From: Kineococcus xinjiangensis
GTDB lineage: Bacteria; Actinomycetota; Actinomycetes; Actinomycetales; Kineococcaceae
Direction: 5' to 3'
NCBI RefSeq assembly: GCF_002934625.1
Contig: NZ_PTJD01000005.1
Location: 124,001-188,000 of the forward strand
DNA: 64,000 nt
This document shows positions 42,381-52,321 of the stretch, piece by piece (position 1 is the first letter of the stretch; each line of letters opens with the position of its first letter). The translations under genes were made by a program, and so were the position numbers. Below the pieces are notes generated by a model. It was not told the DNA's origin and did not search any database. It worked only from the letters and a program-made list of their open reading frames with translations.

Positions 42381-42644
42381 GTGAAGTCCTTCGACGACCT
42401 GTTCGCCGAGCTCAGCGACAAGGCCCGCACCCGCCCCGCCGGATCCGGCACCGTCGTGCAGCTCGACGCCGGTGTGCACGCCATCGGGAAGAAGGTCGTC
42501 GAGGAGGCGGCCGAGGTGTGGATGGCCGCCGAGCACGAGGGGCCGGAGCGCACCGCGGAGGAGATCTCCCAGCTCCTGTACCACCTGCAGGTCCTCATGA
42601 TCGCCCGCGGCCTGACCCTCGACGACGTCTACGCCCACCTGTGA
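42381..42644 (+). CDS. hisE: Phosphoribosyl-ATP pyrophosphatase
   Basis: Second step of histidine synthesis, hydrolysing PR-ATP to PR-AMP. The 87-residue all-helical MazG-like protein has [13 protein letters not shown] (metal-binding Glu residues) and [13 protein letters not shown]. The GTG at 42381 is preferred over an ATG at 42315, which adds a non-conserved Pro/Ala stretch. hisG follows 62 bases later, with its own SD. Confidence 0.94.
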   Translation: MKSFDDLFAELSDKARTRPAGSGTVVQLDAGVHAIGKKVVEEAAEVWMAAEHEGPERTAEEISQLLYHLQVLMIARGLTLDDVYAHL

Positions 42645-42706
42645 CGTCCCCGGCCGCGCCCGGCGGCCCCCCCGCGACCGTCCGCCCGACCACAGGAGAA
42701 GCTCCC

Positions 42707-43552
42707 GTGCTGCGCATCGCCGTCCCCAACAAGGGCTCGCTGTCGGAGGCGGCCAGCGCCATGCTCCGCGAGGCGGGCTACAGCCAGCGCCGCGAGGCGA
42801 AGGAGCTCCTCCTCGACGACCCCGCGAACAACGCGCAGTTCGTCTTCCTCCGCCCCCGCGACATCGCTCTCTACGTCGGCTCCGGCACCCTCGACGTCGG
42901 CATCACCGGCCGCGACCTGCTGCTGGACTCGCGCGCCCCCGCCTCGGAGGTGCTGCCGCTGGGCTTCGCCCGCTCCACCTTCCGCTTCGCCGGCCGCCCG
43001 GGCACGGCCACGGGCGTGGGCGACCTGCAGGGCCGGCGCATCGCCACCAGCTACTCCGGCCTGCTGGGCAAGCACCTGGCCGAGCACGGCGTCTCCGCCG
43101 ACATCGTCCACCTGGACGGCGCGGTCGAGACGGCCATCGCGCTGGGCATCGCCGACGTCATCGCCGACGTGGTGGAGACCGGGACCACGCTGCGGGCGGC
43201 GGGCCTGGAGGTGTTCGGGGAGCCGGTCATGACGTCGGAGGCCGTCCTCGTGCGCCGCGCCGGCGCGGAGCCCTCCCCGGCCGTCGAGGTCCTCGTGCGG
43301 CGCCTGCAGGGCGTCCTGGTGGCCCGCCAGTACGTCATCGTCGACTACGACTGCCCGCGCAGCCTCGTCGAGCGGGCCTTCGAGATCACCCCGGGCCTGG
43401 AGTCGCCGACCGTCTCCCCGCTGGCCGATCCCGACTGGGTCGCCGTGCGGGCCATGGTGCGCGCCAACGCGACCAACCGCGTGATGGACGAGCTCTACGA
43501 CCTCGGCGCGCGGGCGATCCTGGTCACCAGCATCCACGCGTGCCGGCTGTGA
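42707..43552 (+). CDS. hisG: ATP phosphoribosyltransferase (long form)
   Basis: First committed and feedback-inhibited step of histidine synthesis. The 281 residues make it the long form with a C-terminal ACT-like regulatory domain, not needing HisZ. L-R-I-A-V-P-N-K-G-S-L is the start, D-V-G-I-T-G-R-D and the PRPP loop D-V-V-E-T-G-T-T-L follow, and the domain end I-L-V-T-S-I-H-A-C-R is conserved. The GTG follows AGGAGAA. Overlaps the next gene by four bases if that starts at 43549. Confidence 0.97.
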   Translation: MLRIAVPNKGSLSEAASAMLREAGYSQRREAKELLLDDPANNAQFVFLRPRDIALYVGSGTLDVGITGRDLLLDSRAPASEVLPLGFARSTFRFAGRPGTATGVGDLQGRRIATSYSGLLGKHLAEHGVSADIVHLDGAVETAIALGIADVIADVVETGTTLRAAGLEVFGEPVMTSEAVLVRRAGAEPSPAVEVLVRRLQGVLVARQYVIVDYDCPRSLVERAFEITPGLESPTVSPLADPDWVAVRAMVRANATNRVMDELYDLGARAILVTSIHACRL

Positions 43553-44031
43553 CGGAGCCGACCGGTGGGCGGCTCTCCCGCGAGGAGGCGATCGCGCGGC
43601 TGAGCGCACCGTTCCGCCCCCGGAGGGCGCGCGCGGTGGGGGTGCCGCTGGCGGTGGGCATCTTCGTCGTCCTGGCCGTGGTGGGCGCCGCCATGCTGGG
43701 CAGCGGCCTGCCCGGCTGGACCGTGCTGGACTCCCTGCTGTGCGTGGCCTTCGGGGCGCTGCTGGGGGCGGGGGTCCTGCGCCTGGTCGGGGTGCGCGCC
43801 GTGCCCACGGCGGACGCGCTCGTGGTCCGCAACGTCTTCCTGACGACCCGCGTGCCGTGGGCGACGATCGTGGCGGTGCGCTTCGGCGGCGGCAACCCCT
43901 GGCTGACGCTCGACCTCAGCGACGGGGAGAACCACGCCGTGATGGCGATCCAGCGCGCCGACGGGGCGTGGGCGCACGAGCAGGCGGGCAGGCTCGCCAC
44001 GCTGGTCGAGCTGCACACCCGCCCCGCCTGA
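43549..44031 (+). CDS. PH-domain membrane protein next to hisG
   Basis: A 160-residue protein with two hydrophobic segments (about 29-51 and 58-79) followed by a small beta-rich PH-like part (85-160: V-V-R-N-V-F-L-T-T-R-V-P-W-A-T-I-V-A-V-R-F). The same kind of gene follows hisG in mycobacteria and Streptomyces. GTG 43549 overlaps the hisG stop (GTGA); GTG 43540 would add three residues. Function unknown; translational coupling to hisG is the only clue. Confidence 0.8.
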   Translation: MTEPTGGRLSREEAIARLSAPFRPRRARAVGVPLAVGIFVVLAVVGAAMLGSGLPGWTVLDSLLCVAFGALLGAGVLRLVGVRAVPTADALVVRNVFLTTRVPWATIVAVRFGGGNPWLTLDLSDGENHAVMAIQRADGAWAHEQAGRLATLVELHTRPA

Positions 44032-44077
44032 GGCTGCGCCGCCCGAGCCCGCCCTGCTTCCCCGCGCCGGTCGGGGG

Positions 44078-44725
44078 TCACGGCAGCAGCCGCAGGACCG
44101 GGTCCGCGGACCCGCCGGGGCCGCCGGTGTCCAGCCGCACGTCGGCGCGGCCCCGCGTGCCCTCCGCGGCGAAGTGGAGCTCCTCCTGGCGCCGCCACCG
44201 GTGCCAGTGCGGGGCGTAGGCCTCCCCGTCGCGGGCGATCCCCCGCGCGTGGCGCAGCTCCGGGGGCGCCTCCAGCCACAGCAGCGCCGACAGGTGCGGT
44301 GCGCAGGCCCGGGCCCCGCAGCCGACGCCCTCCAGCAGCAGCGTCGCGGCGGCGGGCACCGGGTGCTCCTCCGCGTGCCGCCCCGCCACCCAGTCGTAGC
44401 GGCGGTAGGCCGCCGGGCGGCGCTGCGCCAGCGGCCGCAGCACCCACTCCAGCAGCAGGGGCACGGCGTCGGCCAGGCCGTCCCAGCCGGGGTAGAGCTC
44501 GTCCATGTGCACCACCTGCGCGCCGCCCAGCAGGGGTGCGAGGGCGGCGGCGAGAGTCGTCTTGCCCGAGCCGGAGGGCCCGTCGACGGCCACGACCCGG
44601 GTTCCGCCCGCGCGGGGCGGGTGGGCGGCCACGAGCGCCGCGAGGGCCTCCGCGGTGACCGGTGCGCCGGCTCGCGGCAGCCCCTCCGCGCCCGGTCCCG
44701 GCGTCGAGGGCCCGCCCGCCCCCAC
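44078..44725 (-). CDS. P-loop nucleoside/uridine-kinase-like protein
   Basis: A 215-residue ATP-binding protein. A Pro/Gly-rich start leads to [14 protein letters not shown] (P-loop 49-57), [13 protein letters not shown] and Y-D-W-V-A-G-R, a pattern shared with uridine kinase-like and AAA-type kinases of small molecules; a lid region [13 protein letters not shown] follows. Substrate unknown. No ATG is suitable; the GTG at 44725 lies five bases after the stop of the Eis-like gene and follows GAGG, so the two form an operon. Long frame extensions through the upstream gene are not coding. Confidence 0.75.
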   Translation of the reverse strand: MGAGGPSTPGPGAEGLPRAGAPVTAEALAALVAAHPPRAGGTRVVAVDGPSGSGKTTLAAALAPLLGGAQVVHMDELYPGWDGLADAVPLLLEWVLRPLAQRRPAAYRRYDWVAGRHAEEHPVPAAATLLLEGVGCGARACAPHLSALLWLEAPPELRHARGIARDGEAYAPHWHRWRRQEELHFAAEGTRGRADVRLDTGGPGGSADPVLRLLP

Positions 44726-44730
44726 CGGCC

Positions 44731-45999
44731 TCAGAACGACGTCGCGCACCACGGGGCCTCGCCGGTGCCGAGGACGTCCGCGGCTCGCGCCAGCACCGCC
44801 TCGTCCCGCGCCTGCAGCCGCCCCGCCCGGGCCAGCGTGGTGGCGCTCGTGCCCCCGAGCAGCAGGGCGGCGAGGGCGTCCACCGTCAGCTCCACGTCCG
44901 GTGCCGCGTCGGTGGGTGCGACCTCGGCGCCGCCCGCGCCTGTCTCCAGCGCCACCGTCCCGGCGGCCGGGCCGGCGTCGTCGTGCACGCGCAGCACCAG
45001 CCGCGCCGCCCCGCGGTAGGAGCGCGCCCGCAGCACGGCCGCGGTGTCGAGGATGCGCACCCACAGGAAGTCGTCCTGGCCGCTGCGCTGGGCGGCGCGG
45101 GGGTCCTCCAGCAGCCACGGCAGCAGCTCGTCGACGGGCCGGTCCTCCGCCCGCACCGAACGGACCCAGTCGACGGAGGTGCAGTACTCCCACAGCGCCC
45201 TCGTGGCCGCCGGCGTGGTCGCCGACAGCTCGTGCACCGTCAGGGTGCTCCTGGACACCCGGCCCTGCCAGGACTCCGCCGGCGTGTACGTGCAGTACCC
45301 GTCGGCGACGCCGTCCGGGCCGCGGCGCAGCACCGTGCGGCTGCGCGGCCCCCAGGCGCGCGGGTTCGGCACGACCCCCGTGGTGTGGTTCCACCACTGC
45401 TCGTCGCGGAGCAGCTCCCCGGCGCGGCGGCGCCGGACGCGGTCGTGGACGGCGGCCAGGTCCGCGCGCGCCTCCCTCGCGTCGACCAGTTCCAGCGCGC
45501 CGCCGTCGCGGGGGGCGTCGCCGCGGAAGCGGGCCCGGTCGGCGTCCACGGTCCAGGAGGCGCACTCGGTGGCCGCGCCGAAGCCGTAGCGGCCGTAGAT
45601 CGGCGCCTCGCTGGCGATGAGGACGCTCACGGCGGCGCCGCGCTCGCGGGCCTGACGCAGGTCGGTGCGCATCAGGGCGCTGAGCAGGCCGCGGCGGCGG
45701 TGGGTGGGCAGCACGGCGACCGAGGAGACGGCGTTGGCGCCCACGAGGCGGCCGCCCGGCAGCGTCAGCTCCGTGTCGAAGGAGCGCAGGCTGGCGACCA
45801 GCCGCCCCTCCACCGCGCCGGCGCGCAGCCGCTGCCCGCGCAGCCGCTCCCGGCGGTGCGCCACGGAGGTCGGGTCCGGCCGGTCCTCCATGAACGCCGT
45901 GCCCAGCATCTCGGACCAGCGGGTGAGGGCGTCGGTGTCCTCGACGTCGACGTCCACGACCTCGATCGCGGGGCTGCCGGTGCGGCTGGGAGGGGTCAC
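44731..45999 (-). CDS. Eis-family GNAT N-acetyltransferase
   Basis: A 422-residue acetyltransferase of the Eis type (two GNAT-like parts plus a C-terminal SCP2-like domain). The acetyl-CoA site reads [27 protein letters not shown] is the hallmark. The chain ends in a Phe, and in Eis enzymes the terminal carboxylate is the catalytic base. Mycobacterial Eis acetylates aminoglycosides and host peptides; here the substrate is unknown. The GTG start has no SD but TAGCGT six bases upstream on the minus strand (46011-46006). Divergent from hisF. Confidence 0.9.
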   Translation of the reverse strand: MTPPSRTGSPAIEVVDVDVEDTDALTRWSEMLGTAFMEDRPDPTSVAHRRERLRGQRLRAGAVEGRLVASLRSFDTELTLPGGRLVGANAVSSVAVLPTHRRRGLLSALMRTDLRQARERGAAVSVLIASEAPIYGRYGFGAATECASWTVDADRARFRGDAPRDGGALELVDAREARADLAAVHDRVRRRRAGELLRDEQWWNHTTGVVPNPRAWGPRSRTVLRRGPDGVADGYCTYTPAESWQGRVSRSTLTVHELSATTPAATRALWEYCTSVDWVRSVRAEDRPVDELLPWLLEDPRAAQRSGQDDFLWVRILDTAAVLRARSYRGAARLVLRVHDDAGPAAGTVALETGAGGAEVAPTDAAPDVELTVDALAALLLGGTSATTLARAGRLQARDEAVLARAADVLGTGEAPWCATSF

Positions 46000-46005
46000 G
46001 CGCCG

Positions 46006-46098
46006 ACGCTAGCCGCTGCGACCGACGCGCCGCCCGGGGGTTCGCCGGCACCCCGCGGGGCGGCCCCGCACCGGTCGCGGCGGCGCGGGCCCTACGCT
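46006..46098. promoter_or_regulatory. Divergent leaderless promoters, eis-like gene and hisF
   Basis: Minus strand TAGCGT (46011-46006) ends six bases before the Eis-like GTG; plus strand TACGCT (46093-46098) ends six bases before the hisF GTG. Neither gene has an SD. Only 81 bases separate the two boxes. Confidence 0.55.
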
Positions 46099-46104
46099 GC
46101 GGTC

Positions 46105-46878
46105 GTGAGCGTGGCCGTGCGTGTGATCCCCTGCCTGGACGTCGACGCGGGGCGCGTCGTCAAGGGCGTCAACTTCGCCGGGTTGCGGGACGCCGGTGAT
46201 CCCGTGGAGCTGGCGCGGCGCTACGACGCCGAGGGCGCCGACGAACTCACCTTCCTCGACGTCACGGCCTCCTCCGACGCCCGCGAGACGACCTACGAGA
46301 TCGTCTCGCGCACCGCCGAGCAGGTCTTCATCCCGCTCACCGTCGGCGGCGGCGTGCGCACGGTGGCCGACGTGGGCCGGCTGCTGCGCGCGGGCGCGGA
46401 CAAGGTGGGCGTCAACACCGCGGCCATCGCCCGCCCCGAGCTCATCGCGGAGATCGCCGACCGCTACGGCAGTCAGGTCCTCGTGCTGTCCGTCGACGCC
46501 CGCCGCGTCCAGCCCGGGGCACCGGCCACGGCCTCCGGCTTCGAGGTGACCACCCACGGCGGACGCCGCGGCACCGGCCTCGACGCGGTGGAGTGGGCGG
46601 TGCGCGCCGCCGAGCTGGGGGCGGGGGAGGTGCTGCTGAACTCCATGGACGCCGACGGCACCAAGGCCGGCTACGACCTGGAGCTGCTCGGCCTGGTGCG
46701 GAACGTGGTCAGCGTCCCGCTGATCGCCTCGGGCGGGGCCGGTGCGCTGGAGCACTTCGAGCCGGCCGTGGCCGCGGGTGCGGACGCGGTGCTCGCCGCG
46801 AGCGTCTTCCACTTCCGCGAGCTCACCATCGGGCAGGTGAAGGACGCCGTGCGGGCGGGCGGCCACCCCGTCCGCTGA
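46105..46878 (+). CDS. hisF: Imidazole glycerol phosphate synthase, cyclase subunit
   Basis: With HisH makes imidazole glycerol phosphate and AICAR. The 257-residue TIM barrel begins [19 protein letters not shown], with the catalytic Asp in C-L-D and the second in V-D-A-R; G-G-G-V-R and the late A-S-G-G-A-G phosphate loops are intact. The rest of the his operon (hisD, hisC, hisB, hisH, hisA) is not in this window. The start is fixed by homology and the TACGCT box. Confidence 0.96.
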   Translation: MSVAVRVIPCLDVDAGRVVKGVNFAGLRDAGDPVELARRYDAEGADELTFLDVTASSDARETTYEIVSRTAEQVFIPLTVGGGVRTVADVGRLLRAGADKVGVNTAAIARPELIAEIADRYGSQVLVLSVDARRVQPGAPATASGFEVTTHGGRRGTGLDAVEWAVRAAELGAGEVLLNSMDADGTKAGYDLELLGLVRNVVSVPLIASGGAGALEHFEPAVAAGADAVLAASVFHFRELTIGQVKDAVRAGGHPVR

Positions 46879-46915
46879 CGGCGCCCCCCGCCGCCCCCCA
46901 CCCGCCGCCGCGGGC

Positions 46916-47566
46916 TCAGCCGGGTGCCGTGAACCGCCGCAGCGCCTCCGGGCTGCCGTCGATGTCGACCAGGGCCCTGGAGCCGCGGCCGAAGGCGTGC
47001 AGGAGCAGCTCTCCCGGCTGCCCGGCGATGCTCACCGCCCACGAGCCGCGGCGCACCACGGCGCGCTGCCCGCCGGGCACGACGAGCACGACCCCCACCC
47101 CGGCGCGGCGGTAGGCGAGGCGGCCGAAGGACCGCACCGACCGCCACAGCGATGCGCTGACGTCGGCCGGCAGCCGGCGCGGCGCCCAGTGCGGCTGCGC
47201 CCGGCGCACGTCCTCGTGGTGCACGAAGAACTCCGCCCCGTTGACGAGGCGGCCCAGGCCCGGCAGGGCGGTGGGGTTCCACCGCGGCGGGCCGGTGCGC
47301 ACCCGCTCGACGAGCTCCTCGAAGGGCAGCGCGCCGAGCTCGGCCACGACCCGGCGGCCGAGGCCCCGCAGGGGAGGCAGCGCGGTGCCGACGGCGGCGA
47401 GCGGGCGGCCGTCGCGGACGACGAGGTGCACCATCAGGTCGCGCACGGTCCAGCCGGCGCACAGGGTGGGGGCGTCGGGCCCCGCCTCGAGCGCGCTGTC
47501 GCACAGGGCGGAGCGCTCCTCGGCGGCGTAGCTGGTGTCGGCGGGCAGGCTTCTCAGCACGGGCAC
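46916..47566 (-). CDS. TIGR03085 metal-binding (DinB/MDMPI-like) protein
   Basis: About 216 residues of the TIGR03085 family, a DinB-like four-helix fold related to mycothiol-dependent maleylpyruvate isomerase. [13 protein letters not shown] (metal His at ~47) and the late [15 protein letters not shown] are typical. Starts are uncertain: GTG at 47566 is preferred, 47560 or 47602 are possible; no SD is present, and CACGAT six bases before 47566 suggests a leaderless start. The family's function is unknown. Divergent from hisI. Confidence 0.85.
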   Translation of the reverse strand: MPVLRSLPADTSYAAEERSALCDSALEAGPDAPTLCAGWTVRDLMVHLVVRDGRPLAAVGTALPPLRGLGRRVVAELGALPFEELVERVRTGPPRWNPTALPGLGRLVNGAEFFVHHEDVRRAQPHWAPRRLPADVSASLWRSVRSFGRLAYRRAGVGVVLVVPGGQRAVVRRGSWAVSIAGQPGELLLHAFGRGSRALVDIDGSPEALRRFTAPG

Positions 47567-47639
47567 GAGGAGATCGTGGCACGAGCGGGCGGGCGGGCAC
47601 ACGGCGGAGGCGGACGGCGGACCCGCGCCCCGGCGGTGC

Positions 47640-47645
47640 CATCAT
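47640..47645 (+). promoter_or_regulatory. -10-like box for leaderless hisI (CATCAT)
   Basis: CATCAT (A and T kept at positions 2 and 6) ends six bases before the hisI GTG; weaker than its equivalents. Confidence 0.35.
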
Positions 47646-47651
47646 CGGCGG

Positions 47652-48068
47652 GTGGCAGACGCGAGCAGCAACCCCCCGCCCGGCGACGCCCCGGACCCGC
47701 CGGAGCCCGGCCCGCTGCCCCCGGAGCTGGCGGCGGCCCTCAAGCGCGACGCCGCCGGGCTGGTGTGCGCCGTGGTGCAGCAGCACGACACCGGCGAGGT
47801 GCTGATGGTGGCGTGGATGGACGACGCGGCGCTGCACGCCACCCTCACCACCGGGCGCGCCACGTACTACAGCCGCAGCCGGCAGCAGCTGTGGCGCAAG
47901 GGCGACACCTCCGGCCACGTGCAGTGGGTGCGCTCGGCGTCCCTGGACTGCGACGGCGACGCGATCCTGCTGCAGGTGGAGCAGGTGGGGGCCGCCTGCC
48001 ACACCGGTGAGCGCACCTGCTTCCTCGCCCGCCCCCTGCCCGTGGTGGTGGCCGGGCGGGAGGGGTGA
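47652..48068 (+). CDS. hisI: Phosphoribosyl-AMP cyclohydrolase
   Basis: Third step of histidine synthesis, a zinc enzyme. From GTG 47652 it has 138 residues: a Pro-rich 20-residue tail, then [33 protein letters not shown] and the metal motifs L-D-C-D-G-D-A (C100), A-C-H-T-G (C116) and R-T-C-F (C123). Frame extensions upstream run into the divergent gene. Its stop overlaps a trp-associated membrane protein (GTGA); trpE, which often lies between them, is absent. Confidence 0.96.
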   Translation: MADASSNPPPGDAPDPPEPGPLPPELAAALKRDAAGLVCAVVQQHDTGEVLMVAWMDDAALHATLTTGRATYYSRSRQQLWRKGDTSGHVQWVRSASLDCDGDAILLQVEQVGAACHTGERTCFLARPLPVVVAGREG

Positions 48069-48673
48069 GCGCGCCGGGCGCCGTCCGGCGCTCCCGCGCC
48101 ACCCACCTCCTCGCGGCCGCCGCGGGCGGGCTGCTGGCGCTGGCGGCGCAGGCCCAGGTGTGGGTGCGTGCGGCCGTTCCGGGCCCGGTGGGGGACGTGG
48201 ACGTGGCCGTGCGCGGCGCGGTGGCGGCCCCGGGGGTCTCGGCGGCCGCCCTGGTGGCGCTCACCGCCGTCGTGGCGTGCTCGCTGGGGCGGCGGGTGGC
48301 GCGGGCGGGGGCGGCGGTCGTCCTCGTGCTGGCCGGGGCGGGGGTCGTGGCCGCCGCGGTGCCGGTGGCGCTGTCCCCGGCCCCGGTGGTGGCCGCGGCA
48401 GCAGCGGAGCGCACGGGTGCGGCCGCGGTGCCGGCCGGGGGCGCCGCGGTCGCGCCCTGGCCGTGGGTGGCCGCGGCCGGTGGCCTGGTGGTGGCGGTGG
48501 CCGGTGCCGGGGTGCTGCTGCGCGGGCGCTCGTGGGACGTCTCCGCCCGGCACGAGCGCCCCGCCGCCGCGGTCGCCGGTGCGCCGGGTGGACCCGCCCC
48601 CGCGGCCGACCCGGCGGCGGATCCGGCGGCCGCCTGGGACAGCCTCTCCCGGGGTGACGACCCGACCCGGTGA
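48065..48673 (+). CDS. Trp biosynthesis-associated membrane protein
   Basis: A 202-residue membrane protein with four hydrophobic segments (about 12-30, 55-75, 80-105 and 130-150) of the Trp_oprn_chp family. The end [12 protein letters not shown] is the family signature. Such genes are found between trpE and trpC across actinobacteria; the role (perhaps transport or regulation of aromatic compounds) is not established. The GTG overlaps the hisI stop by four bases, so it is now translationally coupled to a histidine gene. Confidence 0.9.
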   Translation: MSAPGAVRRSRATHLLAAAAGGLLALAAQAQVWVRAAVPGPVGDVDVAVRGAVAAPGVSAAALVALTAVVACSLGRRVARAGAAVVLVLAGAGVVAAAVPVALSPAPVVAAAAAERTGAAAVPAGGAAVAPWPWVAAAGGLVVAVAGAGVLLRGRSWDVSARHERPAAAVAGAPGGPAPAADPAADPAAAWDSLSRGDDPTR

Positions 48674-48758
48674 GCGGTGCGCCGCCCCGTCGGGCGCCCG
48701 GAGGTGCCGCCGCGGGGCGGTCGCGCTCCACCGCCCGATCGCCGCGGGAGCTCGACGG

Positions 48759-48764
48759 TACGGT
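48759..48764 (+). promoter_or_regulatory. Probable -10 box (TACGGT) for the HGxxPAAW gene
   Basis: TACGGT lies 88 bases before the start; possible separate promoter for the small membrane protein gene. Confidence 0.35.
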
Positions 48765-48851
48765 GGAGCGACCGACCGGGGGCGCGCTCCCTGTCGGTGG
48801 ACCGGGACTTCCGCACCCCCGCACGGGGCGCAGGCGCTGAGGAGAGAGCAC

Positions 48852-49175
48852 GTGGAGCAGAGCGGTGGCACGGCGGGTCGTCCGGTGACGCCGGCGCAGG
48901 CGTCGAGGAACGCGCAGCCCGACGGGCCCGCCGAGGTGGTCGACGAGCACGGCCACGGCAGCACGCCCGCGGCGTGGAGCGCCGTGGGCCTGGCGCTGCT
49001 CGGCGGTCTCATCGCGTCCCTGGCGGTCGTCTTCGTCAACATCCCGATGGGGATCGTCGGCGGCGTGATGATGCTGCTCGCGCCGGTCCTCGGCATGGTC
49101 CTGTCGAAGATGGGCTACGGGGCCAAGGGCGCGCACGGCGGTGCCGCCGGCGCGCACCGTCCCGGGGCGAGCTGA
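48852..49175 (+). CDS. HGxxPAAW-motif membrane protein
   Basis: A 107-residue protein with the motif H-G-S-T-P-A-A-W (residues ~35-42) followed by two hydrophobic helices and a Gly/Lys-rich end. It is a conserved partner of the trp cluster in actinobacteria, between the Trp membrane protein and trpC. Function unknown. The GTG follows GAGGAGAG. Upstream frame extensions are shadows. Confidence 0.88.
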   Translation: MEQSGGTAGRPVTPAQASRNAQPDGPAEVVDEHGHGSTPAAWSAVGLALLGGLIASLAVVFVNIPMGIVGGVMMLLAPVLGMVLSKMGYGAKGAHGGAAGAHRPGAS

Positions 49176-49264
49176 CCGGGCGCGGCTGACCCGTTCCGGC
49201 GGGCGCGCAGGCCCTGCCGGGTGCCTGGCGCACCGCCGGGGCGGGAGCGGTGCCGCGGCGGGAC

Positions 49265-49270
49265 TAGCAT
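49265..49270 (+). promoter_or_regulatory. -10 box for leaderless trpC (TAGCAT)
   Basis: TAGCAT ends 7 bases before the trpC GTG, without an SD. Confidence 0.55.
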
Positions 49271-49277
49271 CGCCTCC

Positions 49278-50102
49278 GTGACGGTGCTGGACGACATCCT
49301 GGACGGTGTCCGCGAGGACCTGCGCGCGCGCCAGGCGGTGACCGATCTGGACACCCTGCGCGAGCGAGCGCAGCGGCAGGTCCCGGCGCGCGACGCGCGG
49401 CTGCTGCTGCGGCCCCGAGAGCCCGAGGCCCGCGGTGTCAAGGTGATCGCCGAGGTGAAGCGAGCCAGCCCGAGCAAGGGGGCGCTGGCGAACATCCCCG
49501 ACCCGGCGGACCTGGCCCGCCAGTACGAGTCGGGCGGCGCCAGCGTCATCAGCGTCCTCACCGAGCAGCGCCGCTTCGGGGGCAGCCTCGACGACCTGCG
49601 GGCGGTGCGCTGCGCCGTGGACGTGCCGGTGCTGCGCAAGGACTTCGTCGTCGGCTCGTACCAGCTGTGGGAGGCCCGCGCCTACGGCGCGGACGTGATC
49701 CTGCTGATCGTGGCGGCCCTGGAGCAGGAGGCGCTGGTCTCCCTGATCGAGCGGACGGCCTCCCTGGGCATGACGGCGCTGGTGGAGGTGCACGACGCGG
49801 ACGAGGTCGGGCGCGCCCTCGACGCCGGTGCGCAGGTGATCGGCGTCAACGCCCGCAACCTCAAGACCCTCGAGGTGGACCGCACGGCCTTCCACCGCCT
49901 CGCCCCCCTCATCCCCGACTCCGTCGTGCGGATCGCGGAGTCGGGCGTGCGCGGTCCCCACGACGTCGTCGACTACGCCCGCGCCGGCGCGGACGCGGTC
50001 CTGGTGGGGGAGTCCCTCGTCACGGGCGACGACCCCCGCCGCGCGGTGGCCGACCTCGTCGCGGCCGGTTCCCACCCGGCGGTGCAGGCGGTGCGCCCGT
50101 GA
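49278..50102 (+). CDS. trpC: Indole-3-glycerol-phosphate synthase
   Basis: Fourth step of tryptophan synthesis. The 274-residue TIM barrel has [44 protein letters not shown] and I-A-E-S-G-V. No fused TrpF is present. The chosen GTG comes seven bases after a TAGCAT box. Overlaps trpB by four bases. Confidence 0.97.
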   Translation: MTVLDDILDGVREDLRARQAVTDLDTLRERAQRQVPARDARLLLRPREPEARGVKVIAEVKRASPSKGALANIPDPADLARQYESGGASVISVLTEQRRFGGSLDDLRAVRCAVDVPVLRKDFVVGSYQLWEARAYGADVILLIVAALEQEALVSLIERTASLGMTALVEVHDADEVGRALDAGAQVIGVNARNLKTLEVDRTAFHRLAPLIPDSVVRIAESGVRGPHDVVDYARAGADAVLVGESLVTGDDPRRAVADLVAAGSHPAVQAVRP

Positions 50103-51403
50103 GCGCGGTCCGGGCGTCGTCGGACTGGCCCGCGGTGGGCGGTCTCGCGGGGGAGCGCGGCCCCTACTTCGGGGACTTCGGCGGCCGCTTCGTGCCGGAG
50201 GCGCTCGTGGCGGCACTGGACGAGATCGACGCCGCCCACCGGGAGGCGATGGCCGACCCGGCGTTCCTGGCGGAGCTGGACCACCTGCACCGCACCTACT
50301 CGGGCCGTCCCAGCCTGCTGACTGAGGCGCGGCGCTTCGCGGAGCACGCCGGCGGGGCGCGCATCCTGCTCAAGCGCGAGGACCTGAACCACACCGGCTC
50401 GCACAAGATCAACAATGTGCTGGGGCAGGCGCTGCTGACCCGCCGGATGGGCAAGACCCGCGTCATCGCGGAAACCGGCGCCGGCCAGCACGGGGTGGCG
50501 ACGGCGACCGCGGCGGCGCTGCTGGGCCTGGAGTGCACGATCTACATGGGCGAGGAGGACACCCGCCGCCAGGCGCTCAACGTCGCCCGGATGCGCCTGC
50601 TCGGTGCCGAGGTCGTCCCCGTCACCATCGGCAGCCGCACGCTCAAGGACGCCGTCAACGAGGCCTTCCGCGACTGGGTGGCGTCGGTGGAGACGACGCA
50701 CTACCTCTTCGGCACGGTCGCCGGTCCGCACCCCTTCCCGGTGCTGGTCCGCGACCTGCAGCGCATCGTCGGCCTGGAGGCGCGCCAGCAGGTGCTGGAC
50801 CTCGTCGGGCGCCTGCCCGACGCCGTCTGCGCGTGCGTCGGTGGCGGCTCCAATGCGATCGGCATCTTCCACGCCTTCCTCGAGGACCCCGACGTGCGCC
50901 TGCTCGGCCTGGAGGCCGGTGGCGACGGCGTGGACACGGGCCGGCACGCCGCGTCCATCACCGGCGGCGGCAGCGGCGTCTTCCAGGGTTCGCGCTCCTT
51001 CGTGCTGCAGGACGAGGACGGGCAGACGCTGGAGAGCCACTCGATCTCCGCGGGCCTGGACTACCCGGGCGTCGGGCCGGAGCACGCCTGGCTGGCGGCG
51101 AGCGGGCGGGCCCAGTACCGGCCCGTGACCGACGCCGACGCGATGGAGGCCTTCCGGTTGCTGTGCCGCACCGAGGGGATCATCCCGGCGATCGAGAGCT
51201 CGCACGCCCTCGCCGGCGCCCTGGTGCTGGGCCGGGAGCTCGGCCCGGAGGGCGTCGTGCTCGTGAGCCTGTCGGGGCGCGGGGACAAGGACGTGGACAC
51301 CGCGGCCCGCTGGTTCGGGCTGGTCAGCGACGCCGACCTGGTGGCCTCGGAGGCCGCGCGGGTGGCGGAGACGCCGTCGCAGACGGAGGGATCGGGATGG
51401 TGA
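50099..51403 (+). CDS. trpB: Tryptophan synthase, beta subunit
   Basis: PLP enzyme that condenses indole and serine to tryptophan. The 434 residues have G-R-F-V-P-E-A-L, the PLP Lys (K103) in [20 protein letters not shown] and the phosphate loop G-G-G-S-N-A-I-G. This is the TrpB1 type that pairs with TrpA. The GTG overlaps the trpC stop; the end overlaps trpA. Confidence 0.98.
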   Translation: MSAVRASSDWPAVGGLAGERGPYFGDFGGRFVPEALVAALDEIDAAHREAMADPAFLAELDHLHRTYSGRPSLLTEARRFAEHAGGARILLKREDLNHTGSHKINNVLGQALLTRRMGKTRVIAETGAGQHGVATATAAALLGLECTIYMGEEDTRRQALNVARMRLLGAEVVPVTIGSRTLKDAVNEAFRDWVASVETTHYLFGTVAGPHPFPVLVRDLQRIVGLEARQQVLDLVGRLPDAVCACVGGGSNAIGIFHAFLEDPDVRLLGLEAGGDGVDTGRHAASITGGGSGVFQGSRSFVLQDEDGQTLESHSISAGLDYPGVGPEHAWLAASGRAQYRPVTDADAMEAFRLLCRTEGIIPAIESSHALAGALVLGRELGPEGVVLVSLSGRGDKDVDTAARWFGLVSDADLVASEAARVAETPSQTEGSGW

Positions 51404-52227
51404 GCGCCTCGACGGCGGGACGGACCGGGACGCGGACCTCGGCGGCCGCCGTGGACGCCGCCCGCGCCGAGGGGCGCGCCGCGCTCGTGGCGTACCTGCC
51501 CGTCGGCTTCCCGGACGTCGAGGGCAGCATCGAGGCCGCGAAGGCACTGGTCGACTCCGGCGCCGACGTCGTCGAGCTGGGCCTGCCGTACTCCGACCCC
51601 ACGATGGACGGGCCGGTGATCCAGCGGGCGGTGGACGCGGCCCTGGCCGCCCGGACGCGCCCCGCGGACGTGCTGCGGGCGGTGGAGGCCGTCGCCGCCA
51701 CCGGCGCCGCCGTGCTCGTCATGACGTACTGGCCGCCGGTGGACCGCTACGGCGTCTCGCGCTTCGCCGCCGACCTGGCCGGTGCCGGTGCCGCGGGCCT
51801 GATCACGCCCGACCTCATCCCCGACGAGGCCGCCGAGTGGATCCGGGCCAGCGACGAGCACGACCTCGAGCGGGTGTTCCTGGTCGCCCCGTCGTCCACC
51901 CCGGCGCGGCTGCGCTCCACGGCGGAGGCGTGCCGCGGCTTCGTCTACGCCGCCTCCCTGATGGGCGTCACCGGGGCCCGGGCCACGGTCGGTGCCGGAG
52001 CCCGGGGTCTCGTCGAGCGCACCCGGGCCGCCGGGGCCGAGCGGGTCTGCGTCGGTCTGGGAGTCTCCACGGCCGAGCAGACCGCGGAGGTCGCCGCCTA
52101 CGCCGACGGCGTCATCGTCGGCTCGGCGTTCGTCCGGTGCCTGCTGGAGGCCGAGGACCGCGCCTCGGGCGTGCGCCGGGCCGCCGCGCTGGCCGCGGAC
52201 CTGGCTGCCGGGGTGCGGCAGCGCTGA
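51397..52227 (+). CDS. trpA: Tryptophan synthase, alpha subunit
   Basis: Splits indole-3-glycerol phosphate, passing indole to TrpB. The 276 residues show [20 protein letters not shown] with catalytic E60, M-D-G-P-V-I-Q with D71, and [13 protein letters not shown] 51397 (6 bases after GGAGGG) is chosen; GTG 51400 (overlapping the trpB stop) is one residue shorter. There is no tryptophan attenuator visible. Confidence 0.96.
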   Translation: MVSASTAGRTGTRTSAAAVDAARAEGRAALVAYLPVGFPDVEGSIEAAKALVDSGADVVELGLPYSDPTMDGPVIQRAVDAALAARTRPADVLRAVEAVAATGAAVLVMTYWPPVDRYGVSRFAADLAGAGAAGLITPDLIPDEAAEWIRASDEHDLERVFLVAPSSTPARLRSTAEACRGFVYAASLMGVTGARATVGAGARGLVERTRAAGAERVCVGLGVSTAEQTAEVAAYADGVIVGSAFVRCLLEAEDRASGVRRAAALAADLAAGVRQR

Positions 52228-52321
52228 ACGTCGCCGAGGGCCACGCCCGGCTCCCGGCGGGGGGCGAGCCGCGGAGGCGGTGTCCGTCCCGGAACGCCGA
52301 CCGACGTGCGTTGGAGGGATT

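Noticed and set aside
44078-46051. A single 657-codon minus-strand frame that would join the Eis-like region and the kinase
   Set aside because: The Eis-like protein is in a different frame with full homology; only the last 215 codons of this frame look like a real protein.
49176-49277. Tryptophan attenuator before trpC
   Set aside because: No short Trp-rich reading frame or alternative hairpins are seen; TAGCAT seven bases before GTG points to a leaderless start.
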